Assembly (NCBI RefSeq): GCF_900188405.1
Contig: NZ_FZOF01000005.1
Span: 62,001-126,000, forward strand
Length of the DNA stretch: 64,000 nucleotides
DNA from: Actinacidiphila glaucinigra
GTDB lineage: Bacteria; Actinomycetota; Actinomycetes; Streptomycetales; Streptomycetaceae
Direction of reading: 5' to 3'
Shown in pieces: positions 33,461 to 40,936 of the stretch; the stretch's first letter is position 1, and every line of letters starts with the position of its first letter. Below the pieces are notes generated by a model. The model saw nothing but the letters and a program-made list of their open reading frames with translations. It searched no databases and had not been told where the DNA came from. The position numbers and the translations under genes were made by a program.

Positions 33461-35194
33461 TCACGCCGGGACGGTCTCCCCGGGCAGGGCGAGGTCGAGG
33501 TCGACCAGCCGCTCGTCCCCGGCGTGTGTGGCCGCCGAGGCGAGGGGGCCGTGCCCCGTCGCGAGGGCGGCGAGCACGTACGGGCCCGCGGCCGGGACGG
33601 CGAGCGCGTAGCTGCCGTCCTCCGCCGAGAGCGTCGCGCCGGCCTGCCGGCCGCGGCGGTCGATGAGGGTGACCTTGGCCCGGGCGACCGGAGCGCCCCC
33701 GGCTCCCACGACCCGGCCGCGGAAGCCGCTCAGGACCTGCTCCGCGGACGCCGGGGCGGCCTGCTCCTCGCTGCCGGCCCGCAGCCGCAGCCCGGTGCTC
33801 CGGCCGGGCAGGCCGAAGGCGAGCAGAAGGCCGACGAGGACGGCGCCGGTGGCGATGAGGAACGAGAGGCGGAAGCCGTGCATGGTCGGGACGGCGACAC
33901 CGTTGACCTGCACCGCGCTGTTGGCCAGCACCATGCCGATCACCGCGCTGGACACCGAGGTGCCGACGGACCGCATCAGGGTGTTGAGGCCGTTGGCCGC
34001 GCCCGTCTCCGAGGCAGGCACCGCGCCGATGATGAGCGCGGGCAGCGAGGAGTACGCCAGGCCGATGCCGGCGCCGAGGATCACCGAGGTGAGGATCGTC
34101 TGCCAGACGGCGTCCATCAGGCCGATGCCGCCGCCGTAGCCGGCGCCGATCACCAGCAGGCCGATGATCAGCGTGGTCTTCGGGCCGAAGCGGGCGGACA
34201 GCCGGGCGTAGACCGGGGCGGTGAACATCATGGTCAGGCCGAGCGGGGCCACGGCCAGACCGGCGACGACCATGGACTGGCCGAGGCCGGCGCCGGTGGC
34301 GGTGGGCAGCTGCAGCAGCTGCGGCAGGACGAGGGACACGACGTAGAAGCTGACCCCGACCATGATCGAGGCGAGGTTGGTGAGCAGCACCTCACGGCGG
34401 GCGGTGGTGCGCAGGTCGACCAGCGGGGCCTTGACCCGCAGCTCCATCACGCCCCACAGCAGCAGGACGACGGCGGAGGCGCCGAACAGCCCGAGGGTGG
34501 TGCCGGACGACCATCCCCAGTCGCTGCCCTTGGTGATCGGCAGCAGGAAGAGGATCAGACCGGTCGACAGGCCCAGCGCGCCGGGCAGGTCGAAGGAGCC
34601 CTTGGCGCGCATCGGGGACTCCGGCACGACGGCCAGGGCGAGGACGATGGCGAGCACGCCGAGGCCGGCCGCGGCGTAGAAGAGCGCGTGCCAGTTCGCG
34701 TGCTGGGCGATCAGCGCCGCGCCGGGCAGCGCGAGGCCACCGCCGACGCCGATGGAGGAGCTCATCAGGGCCATCGCCGATCCGAGGCGCTCACGCGGCA
34801 GCATGTCGCGCATCAGCCCGATGCCGAGCGGGATGGCGCCCATGGCGAAGCCCTGCAGCGTACGGCCCACGATCATGGTGAGCAGCTCACTGGTGACGGC
34901 GCTGATCACGGCGCCGACGACCATGACCGAGAGGCTGCCGATGAGCATGCGGCGCTTGCCGTAGAGGTCGCCGAGGCGGCCCATGATCGGGGTGGCCACG
35001 GCGCCTGCGAGCAGGGTGGAGGTCAGCACCCAGGTCGCGTTGCTCGGCGCGGTGTCCAGCAGCTGCGGCAGGTCCTTGATGACCGGGACGAGCAGGGTCT
35101 GCATGACCGCGACAACGATGCCCACGAAGGCGAGTACCGGGACGACCGCCCCACTGGTTCTCCGGGCGGGCAGATCGGTCGTCGTGAGCGTCAT
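33461..35194 (-). CDS. MFS drug-type exporter with a C-terminal carboxypeptidase-regulatory-like domain
   Basis: A 577-residue membrane protein. Residues about 15-485 form 14 membrane helices of the DHA2/EmrB-type major facilitator group (GRLGDLYGKRRMLIGSLSVM motif A, motif C-like GGGLALPGAALIA). Residues about 490-577 are a soluble extra module: VLSGFRGRVVGAGGAPVARA, VTLIDRRGRQAGATLSAEDG and SYALAVPAAGPYVLAALATG, the pattern of a CarboxypepD_reg/prealbumin-like beta-sandwich. That tail is unusual for an MFS protein; by even helix number it should face the cytoplasm. ATG 35194 has GGAGG 9 nt upstream. The substrate is unknown. Confidence 0.9.
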   Translation of the reverse strand: MTLTTTDLPARRTSGAVVPVLAFVGIVVAVMQTLLVPVIKDLPQLLDTAPSNATWVLTSTLLAGAVATPIMGRLGDLYGKRRMLIGSLSVMVVGAVISAVTSELLTMIVGRTLQGFAMGAIPLGIGLMRDMLPRERLGSAMALMSSSIGVGGGLALPGAALIAQHANWHALFYAAAGLGVLAIVLALAVVPESPMRAKGSFDLPGALGLSTGLILFLLPITKGSDWGWSSGTTLGLFGASAVVLLLWGVMELRVKAPLVDLRTTARREVLLTNLASIMVGVSFYVVSLVLPQLLQLPTATGAGLGQSMVVAGLAVAPLGLTMMFTAPVYARLSARFGPKTTLIIGLLVIGAGYGGGIGLMDAVWQTILTSVILGAGIGLAYSSLPALIIGAVPASETGAANGLNTLMRSVGTSVSSAVIGMVLANSAVQVNGVAVPTMHGFRLSFLIATGAVLVGLLLAFGLPGRSTGLRLRAGSEEQAAPASAEQVLSGFRGRVVGAGGAPVARAKVTLIDRRGRQAGATLSAEDGSYALAVPAAGPYVLAALATGHGPLASAATHAGDERLVDLDLALPGETVPA

Positions 35195-35504
35195 GGGATG
35201 AGGCCTCCGGGCAGAGGTAGGACCGTGGTGATGGTCGTGCGTGTGATGTACGTGGTGTGCAACCCCGTATGCCGAGGCAACTATTCCGCCGCCCGGAAAC
35301 CATAAAACATGCATTTGACCGGCTTATTTGGCTTTGGTGCCGACGTACCGGGATCCCAGGGGCCACACCAGCCCCATCTGTGACCGCTCTGTGATCTTCC
35401 TGCGCACAACGCTGCGGATGCCCGGCAGGTCTGAAGGACGTGTGCCCAGGACGGCGCACCCCTCAGACTCCGACATCCGACCGACAGCCGACAAGGAAAC
35501 GTTG
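35195..35504. other. 310-bp divergent promoter region
   Basis: No gene seen. The stretch 35285-35340 is markedly A+T-rich for this genome (AAACCATAAAACATGCATTT and onwards), as expected for promoters. It contains an ATGCAT palindrome core, a possible operator for the exporter. On the surface-protein side, CTGTGACCG and CTGTGATCT are a near-direct repeat (35378-35397) of unknown meaning. Confidence 0.5.
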
Positions 35505-37166
35505 ATGAGACGTCCCGTCCGCAGATCCGCCTTCCGGGCAGTGATCGGACTCGTGGCGGCCGCCGCTCTGGCCGCCGGTTTTGGTCCCGCCTCCACCGCC
35601 TTCGCCGAGGACGGCACCCCGCTGCCGGTCGCGATCACCGGCAAGAGCCACGTGGACCTGTCGCTCCAGAGCGACGGCGAGGACTCGGACGAGCCCCAGG
35701 TCACCCTGCGGCTCGCCGCGCCCGGCAGCGACGAGCCCGGCGACGACGGGGTGATCCCGGTCGTCCACCAGGGCCCGTACACGATCAAGATCGACGCGAG
35801 CGGCCTCGACGGCGTCGCCGCCGTGAAGCTGCCCTGCGGCGCGAAGGGTCTGACCGCCGTCTGCGACGGCTACGAGATCAACGCCGGGGAGACCTACAAC
35901 GAGATCGGCGACATCCGCCTCTCCGTCGACGCCGACAGCGCCGCCGGGGACTTCGGCACCATCAAGGTGACCGGCGAGGGCGAGGGCGTCGACTTCGCGC
36001 CCCTCACCATCGACGTGCTGGTCGGCGGGCCGGAACTGCTGGGCCGCAAGCTGTCCGAGCCCAAGGGCCTCGCCGCCGGCGACACCTACGAGGCACCGGT
36101 CGGCTTCCGCAACGTCGGCGGCATGGCGGCCGACGGCACCGTGCTGCACTTCCACGGCTCGCGCGGGCTGAGCTTCCCCGACAGCTACGGCAACTGCGCC
36201 TACAAGGCGACCACCGACGGGCCGCTGCTGCGCCAGGGCACCGACGCGATCTGCACCTTCACCGGCACCTACAAGGCCGGCACGGCGTACGCCCTGTCCG
36301 AGCCGCTGAAGGTGAAGACGGCCGACTTCGCCCTCAACGACATCGTCAACTACGGGTTCTCCGCGGTCGGCGCGCAGAAGGCCAAGGCCCTGATGGCCAA
36401 CGACGGCTACACCCCGGGCACCGGCGCTCCGATGACCCTCGAGGAGGTCCCCGGCGCCTCCGCGGGTGACTACGCGCGCTACGCCGAACTCGACCTGCCC
36501 ACCCACAGCACCTACGACCTCGTGCTGACCGGCGCCTCCGCCCAGGGCGAGGCCGGTGACACCGTAAAGGCGGAGATCGGCTTCCGCAACGACGGACCGG
36601 GCTGGATCAGCGCGCTGCGCAACGGTGGTGAGCCGGTCAGCTTCACCGTCGCCGTGCCCGAGGGCGCGAAGGTCACCAAGAGCCCCGAGCGCTGCAACCT
36701 CACGAACATCGACGAGGGCGTCAAGGGCTACGTGTGCTGGGTGGAGACCCCGCTGCTGGAGAAGACGAAGCTGAGCTTCCCGTTCGAGCTGCGCATCGAC
36801 AGGGTCGTGAAGAACGCCCGGGGCAAGGTCGCCCTGCCGACGTGGGACAACCCGGTCGAACCCGAGCAGTCCAACAACACCGCCTGGATCGTGCTGAACG
36901 GCACCGGCGACGGCGGCGGCGACGGCTCGCAGGGGTCCTCCGGCGACCCGTCGGCCACCCCGCACCCCACGGCCTCCGGCGACGACGCCTCGGGCTCCAC
37001 CGGTACGTCCGGCAGCGACGGGACCTCGTCCTCCGGCGGTGACTCCGGCGGCGGCCTCGCCTTCACCGGCGCCGGCGGCGCACTGCTCCTCGGCGGCTCC
37101 GCGCTGCTGGCCCTCGGGCTGGGCGCAGTGATCATCGTCTTCGTACGGCGCAGGAGCGCCGCCTGA
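35505..37166 (+). CDS. Sortase-anchored (LAxTG) surface protein
   Basis: A 553-residue cell-wall protein. The signal peptide MRRPVRRSAFRAVIGLVAAA has a STAFAED cleavage context. A body of about 450 residues follows, with repeated Ig-like strands and three Cys pairs (LPCGAKGLTAVCDG, GNCAYK...AICTF, RCNLTN...YVCWV). A Gly/Ser/Asp-rich spacer (about 465-515) comes next, then the sorting signal LAFTG at 518-522, a hydrophobic helix and the tail VRRRSAA. LAxTG is the motif for class E sortases of Streptomyces, so the protein should be cut between Thr and Gly and attached to peptidoglycan. No catalytic motif is visible; a structural, adhesive or developmental role is likely. AAGGAA precedes ATG 35505. 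Confidence 0.87.
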   Translation: MRRPVRRSAFRAVIGLVAAAALAAGFGPASTAFAEDGTPLPVAITGKSHVDLSLQSDGEDSDEPQVTLRLAAPGSDEPGDDGVIPVVHQGPYTIKIDASGLDGVAAVKLPCGAKGLTAVCDGYEINAGETYNEIGDIRLSVDADSAAGDFGTIKVTGEGEGVDFAPLTIDVLVGGPELLGRKLSEPKGLAAGDTYEAPVGFRNVGGMAADGTVLHFHGSRGLSFPDSYGNCAYKATTDGPLLRQGTDAICTFTGTYKAGTAYALSEPLKVKTADFALNDIVNYGFSAVGAQKAKALMANDGYTPGTGAPMTLEEVPGASAGDYARYAELDLPTHSTYDLVLTGASAQGEAGDTVKAEIGFRNDGPGWISALRNGGEPVSFTVAVPEGAKVTKSPERCNLTNIDEGVKGYVCWVETPLLEKTKLSFPFELRIDRVVKNARGKVALPTWDNPVEPEQSNNTAWIVLNGTGDGGGDGSQGSSGDPSATPHPTASGDDASGSTGTSGSDGTSSSGGDSGGGLAFTGAGGALLLGGSALLALGLGAVIIVFVRRRSAA

Positions 37167-37185
37167 CGCCGCACCGCCGCCACGC

Positions 37186-37221
37186 GACGGCCGCCGCACC
37201 CCTCGGGGCGCGGCGGCCGTC
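37186..37221. terminator. Bidirectional hairpin terminator
   Basis: Perfect 12-bp arms GACGGCCGCCGC and GCGGCGGCCGTC in the convergent gap. Confidence 0.8.
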
Positions 37222-37259
37222 GTCGTACGGGGTGACCACGCGGGGGCGTCGCGAGAGGT

Positions 37260-38111
37260 CTACCGCCCGCCGAGCGCCATCGGCGCGCCGGTGAAGGCGT
37301 CGAGCAGGATCCGCCCGCCGAGCGGCCGGTCCAGGCAGACCGTCACCGGCTCGATGAGCAGCTGCTTGGTGCACGGGCCGTCGTCCGCGGCGAGGACCGT
37401 ACCGCGGAGCACCACGCTGTCGCGGGTCTCCAGCACCTCCACGGCCGGACCGCCGTCACAGCCGCCGTGTCCCGCCAGGACGGTGACACTCCGGCCGTCC
37501 CCGGCGACCTTCCGCAGCCCGTGGAGCCGCCACCCCTCGTCGGTGGCCTCGGACAGGGAGGCGATCGGCGCGCGCGGCTGCCGCGCGGGGTCGACCGCGG
37601 CGCGCACCAGCGGGGAGTCGTAGCCCTCGAGCGTGAAGTGCCAGGCGGGGACGCGGGCCCGGCCGCGGCTGGTGAGCAGGGTCATCTCGCCGAAGGTCGC
37701 CTTGGTGACGGTCAGCGGGTCCTCACGGCCCTCCGGGCCCTCGTCGATCAGGTCGTACGTCTCCCGCGCCGTCATCGGTGCGGCGGGGCTCGACGTGCCG
37801 TCCGCCCAGCGGATGCGGCCCTCCCGCTCGGTGCGGGGCAGCGTTCCGCGGTGCTCGAAGTTCCGCGTGAGGTAGGCCAGTTTGTCGGCGTCGGTGCCGA
37901 ACGCGTTGTCCGGGAGGCGGACGACGTCCTCCAGCGGGTAGAAGCCCTCGCGCCACGCTCGCGCAGCCTCCGAACCCTCCCAGGCCTCGGCTACCTTCCG
38001 CATGCGCGCGGCGGCCTCGGCGCTGTCGTCCGTGCCGGACCCCGTCAGCGTTCCGCATCCGGCGGATCCCAGGAGCAGGCAGACGACTCCCACCAGCACG
38101 AACGGTCTCAT
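37260..38111 (-). CDS. Hypothetical lipoprotein
   Basis: A 283-residue protein with a lipoprotein signal MRPFVLVGVVCLLLGSAGC (lipobox LGSAGC, Cys19), so it is probably anchored to the outer face of the membrane. The mature part is mixed alpha/beta without a recognised domain: RTEREGRIRWADGTSSPAAP, then VPAWHFTLEGYDSPLVRAAV, and a C-terminal LLIEPVTVCLDRPLGGRILL. Cys residues in GGCDGGPAVE and DGPCTKQ with VCLDR could form disulfides. GGGAGG is 4 nt before ATG 38111. Neighbours give no hint of function. Confidence 0.75.
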   Translation of the reverse strand: MRPFVLVGVVCLLLGSAGCGTLTGSGTDDSAEAAARMRKVAEAWEGSEAARAWREGFYPLEDVVRLPDNAFGTDADKLAYLTRNFEHRGTLPRTEREGRIRWADGTSSPAAPMTARETYDLIDEGPEGREDPLTVTKATFGEMTLLTSRGRARVPAWHFTLEGYDSPLVRAAVDPARQPRAPIASLSEATDEGWRLHGLRKVAGDGRSVTVLAGHGGCDGGPAVEVLETRDSVVLRGTVLAADDGPCTKQLLIEPVTVCLDRPLGGRILLDAFTGAPMALGGR

Positions 38112-38214
38112 GGCGCCTCCCCGGGCAGCGGGCCCCCTCGGACCCTGCCGATGTGACGCGCCGCCCCGGCAACGGGTTCCGCCCGCTCGGGAGGAGACCC
38201 CTCCTCATGGAAGG

Positions 38215-38643
38215 TCAGGCGACCGTGCCCAGATCGGCGGTCAGCCAGCGTTCCGGCCGCATACGGACCACGACGTGATCGGCGAGTTCCACCTCCGCCA
38301 TGGCCGCGAATCTGTCGAGTGCCCCACCCGAGAGGTAACGGCCGGCCATCTCGCGGTGAAGCGTGCCGCTCCCCTCGCTCACCTCGGCGACCGGCCCTTC
38401 GACCGAAACGTACCGGGGCGTCGGCTCCGTGCGCTGGACCAGCAGGCTGAAGCGGCCCGCCGCCCTGATCAGGCTCATCTTCCGGGAGTCCGCGCCGGTG
38501 AGGATCCACGGCAGACCGCCGGGCTCGTAGGCGTACCAGATCGGAATCATCAACGGCCCGCGGTCGTCGCCGGCCGCGACGCCCAGCGCGGCCACATGCG
38601 GCTCGGCCAGAAAGCTTTCGCGTTCTTCCCGTGAGAGTTCCAT
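38215..38643 (-). CDS. Pyridoxamine 5'-phosphate oxidase-like (F420/FMN split-barrel) protein
   Basis: A 142-residue split-barrel protein typical of the PPOX-class group: ELSREERESFLAEPHVAALG at the start, GPLMIPIWYAYEPGGLPWIL (first strands and the flavin/F420 pocket), ILTGADSRKMSLIRAAGRFS, and YVSVEGPVAEVSEG. Streptomyces has many such small F420- or FMN-dependent oxidoreductases; the substrate cannot be told. ATG 38643 is chosen because conserved sequence starts at once; the frame upstream to 38829 is likely not translated. It diverges from the ABM-domain gene. Confidence 0.85.
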   Translation of the reverse strand: MELSREERESFLAEPHVAALGVAAGDDRGPLMIPIWYAYEPGGLPWILTGADSRKMSLIRAAGRFSLLVQRTEPTPRYVSVEGPVAEVSEGSGTLHREMAGRYLSGGALDRFAAMAEVELADHVVVRMRPERWLTADLGTVA

Positions 38644-38849
38644 TCCCCGACTGTAGGCCCGGCCACCGACAGCGCCGCCGCGAAGATGAACGGCCAGATG
38701 GTCGCACCGGCCGAAACACGCCGCAAGGCACGGGGAACGACCTCGCGAAATGCCGTACCGGCTTCGCGGAACACGCCGGGACGGCCGGGTAGCGTCGCCC
38801 TCACCCGCGGCCCCGAGGGGCCGTCCCACCTGCGACCGGGAGCACCGCC

Positions 38850-39152
38850 ATGCCCGCGTACGGATTCTTCGTGGAGTTCGAGGCCCGACCGGGGCGGGAG
38901 GAGGACGTCGCCCGCTTCCTCGTCGACGCCAAGGCGCTGGTGGACGCGGAACCGGGGACGCTGACCTGGTTCGCCTTCCGCCTGGGGCCGTCCTCCTTCC
39001 GCATCTTCGACGCCTTCGAGACCGAGGAGGACCGCGAGACGCACCTGCGGGGCAAGGTGCGGCAGCGCATCGAGGCGCTCGGCGACGAACTGTTCGCCGT
39101 ACCGCCCGTCATCACACCGGTCGAGGTGCTCGCGGCGAAGCTGCCCGGCTGA
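38850..39152 (+). CDS. Antibiotic-biosynthesis-monooxygenase (ABM) domain protein
   Basis: A 100-residue ferredoxin-like ABM protein, one domain: MPAYGFFVEFEARPGREEDV, LVDAEPGTLTWFAFRLGPSS, FRIFDAFETEEDRETHLRGK. These dimeric folds include small cofactor-free quinone-forming monooxygenases and heme-degrading enzymes; here only general homology can be claimed. GGGAG lies 8 nt before ATG 38850. A strong hairpin follows the stop by about 25 bases. It is a single gene unit. Confidence 0.85.
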   Translation: MPAYGFFVEFEARPGREEDVARFLVDAKALVDAEPGTLTWFAFRLGPSSFRIFDAFETEEDRETHLRGKVRQRIEALGDELFAVPPVITPVEVLAAKLPG

Positions 39153-39178
39153 CGGGGCGAAGGGTACGCCAGGGACCG

Positions 39179-39203
39179 GGCCCGGGGGGGCACCCCCCGG
39201 GCC
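39179..39203 (+). terminator. Hairpin terminator of the ABM gene
   Basis: Eleven-base arms GGCCCGGGGGG and CCCCCCGGGCC with a 3-nt loop. Confidence 0.75.
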
Positions 39204-39232
39204 TCGGAGGGCGTCCGTGGTCGGCGCACACT

Positions 39233-39249
39233 GTGAACGGAATATTCAC
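39233..39249. promoter_or_regulatory. Inverted repeat upstream of the universal stress gene
   Basis: GTGAACGGAATATTCAC has 5-bp arms GTGAA/TTCAC around 7 nt, in an A+T-rich island 108 bp before the stress gene start; a candidate regulator site. Confidence 0.45.
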
Positions 39250-39356
39250 GCCGTACAACAGCGCTGGTCAGGAAAGCTCCACCGGCGCGGGCCTCTACTG
39301 AGTCCGCGAACCCTGTTCAGACCGCAAGAAGAGAACAAGAAGAGAAAAAGGTCTCC

Positions 39357-39809
39357 ATGTACCAGCGCATTCTGGTTGCCGTCGACTCGAGCCCCTTCGC
39401 CCAGCCCGCCCTGCGCACGGCCGGGGACATGGCCCGGCTGACCGGCGCCGCTGTGCACGTCGTGCACGTGCTCGCCTCGGCGGTCGCCTTCGACACCGTC
39501 ATGAACCTGGAGGAGGACTCCGACGCCGGCACCGTCGTCGACGCGGCCGTCGCCACGCTCCGCGGCCTCGGTGTGGAGGAGGCCGACGGTGAGGTCGTCC
39601 GCGACGTGACCACGCAGGAGGTCGCCGGCGCGATCTCCGCCGCCGCGGAGCAGTTCAAGGCGGACCTCCTGGTCCTCAGCCCCCACCACCGCGGCTCGGT
39701 CGCGGCCTTCTTCAACCCCCGCGTCAGCGACGCCGTCGCCCACGCCAGCCGCATCGCGGTGCTGCTCGTCCCCGAGGAGCAGGCCGAGGACGCCGACTCG
39801 GCCGTCTGA
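39357..39809 (+). CDS. Universal stress protein (UspA family)
   Basis: A 150-residue single-domain Usp. Conserved points: ILVAVDSSPFAQPALRTAG at the N-terminus, VVHVLA second strand, and the DLLVLSPHHRGSVAAFFNPR segment with SDAVAHASRIAVLLVPEE at the end. The classic G-2x-G-9x-G(S/T) ATP loop is changed (HHRGSVAAFFNPRVSDAVAH), so ATP binding is uncertain. AAAGG is about 5 nt before ATG 39357. Usp proteins usually act in dormancy, hypoxia or stress; the upstream inverted repeat may carry that control. Confidence 0.9.
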   Translation: MYQRILVAVDSSPFAQPALRTAGDMARLTGAAVHVVHVLASAVAFDTVMNLEEDSDAGTVVDAAVATLRGLGVEEADGEVVRDVTTQEVAGAISAAAEQFKADLLVLSPHHRGSVAAFFNPRVSDAVAHASRIAVLLVPEEQAEDADSAV

Positions 39810-39820
39810 CCCGGCCGGTT

Positions 39821-39858
39821 CGCGGCCCGTCCGGCGCCGGCGAGCCGGACGGGCCGCG
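39821..39858. terminator. Bidirectional hairpin terminator
   Basis: Perfect 15-bp arms CGCGGCCCGTCCGGC and GCCGGACGGGCCGCG between the stress gene and the aldo-keto reductase. Confidence 0.85.
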
Positions 39859-39873
39859 TCCGCGGGGCACCGG

Positions 39874-40863
39874 TCACGGCGTGGGCACGTGCTCCGGGAG
39901 GAGCCCGGCGGCCTTGACGGCGTGCCAGAACTCCTCCGGCACCGGGTGGTCGAAGTACGCGACGCTCTGCGCGACCTCCTCCGGGGAACGGGCACCGACG
40001 ACCACGCTCGCGACCGCCGGGTGCCCCAGCGGGAAGCGCACGGCCGCCGCGAGCAGCGGCACGTCGTACCTCCGGCACATCTCCCGCCACGCCGCCACCC
40101 GCCCGGCCAGTTCCGCGGGCACGGTGGTGTACCCGTGGGGCGCGCCGGGCCGCGGGTCCGCGAGCAGCCCCGACTGGTAGACCCCGGCGGCCATGACGGC
40201 GATCCCGCGCTCGGCGCACAGCGGCAGCAACTCGTCCAGGCCCGACTGGTCCAGGAGGTTGTAACGGCCGGCCAGCAGCACGCAGTCCGGCCCCGGGTCG
40301 TCGGCGCGCCGCAGGAAGTCGACGGCGACGGAGGCGTGGTTGACCCCGATGGACACCGCCCCGACGACGCCCGCCTCCCGCAGTCCGGCAAGCGCCCGGT
40401 AGGCCTCGCCCACGGCGGCCGTGAAGTCCTCGTCGGGGTCGTGGACATGGAGCACGTCGATCCGGTCGAGGCCGAGCCGGACCAGGCTCTCCTCGACGCT
40501 GCGCAGCACCCCGGCGTACGAGTAGTCCAGCCGCGGACCCACGCCCGGTGGCGGATCGGCCCAGATCGGCTGGGTGTCGGGGCCTCCCGGTTCGATGAGC
40601 CGGCCCACCTTGGTGCACAGCACGAACGCGTCGCGCGGCCGGGCGGCGAGCGCCGCGCCGGTGCGGGTCTCGGAGCGTCCGTAGCCGTAGACGGGGGCGG
40701 TGTCGTAGAGCCGGATGCCCAGGTCCCAGGCCCGGTCGAGGACGGCCGCGGCCCGCGCGGCCGGCACGGGCGAGAAGAGCCCGCCCAGTGAGGCCAGTCC
40801 CAGCCCGAGCCTGCTGACCCGCAGCGGTGTGCGTCCGAGCGGTACGAGTTCGCCGGCCCGCAT
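39874..40863 (-). CDS. Aldo-keto reductase (D-threo-aldose/L-fucose dehydrogenase-like)
   Basis: A 329-residue TIM-barrel oxidoreductase. Visible AKR features: LGLGLASLGGLFSPV, catalytic Asp/Tyr in DLGIRLYDTAPVYGYGRSE, Lys in FVLCTKVGRLIEP, and DVLHVHDPDED for the catalytic His. The Rossmann-like C-terminal NAD(P) site reads VVVGARSPEEVAQSV. The group with this Y-G-x-G-R/S-S-E motif includes L-fucose and D-threo-aldose 1-dehydrogenases and pyridoxal reductases, so a sugar or small aldehyde is likely. GGAGGGGGCGAC gives a strong Shine-Dalgarno for ATG 40863. Confidence 0.9.
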   Translation of the reverse strand: MRAGELVPLGRTPLRVSRLGLGLASLGGLFSPVPAARAAAVLDRAWDLGIRLYDTAPVYGYGRSETRTGAALAARPRDAFVLCTKVGRLIEPGGPDTQPIWADPPPGVGPRLDYSYAGVLRSVEESLVRLGLDRIDVLHVHDPDEDFTAAVGEAYRALAGLREAGVVGAVSIGVNHASVAVDFLRRADDPGPDCVLLAGRYNLLDQSGLDELLPLCAERGIAVMAAGVYQSGLLADPRPGAPHGYTTVPAELAGRVAAWREMCRRYDVPLLAAAVRFPLGHPAVASVVVGARSPEEVAQSVAYFDHPVPEEFWHAVKAAGLLPEHVPTP

Positions 40864-40936
40864 GTCGCCCCCTCCTGCCGTACGGTGTCCTGCCTGCGGC
40901 AGCCAGGGGATCACGCCCCCGCCCGGCGCACAATCC

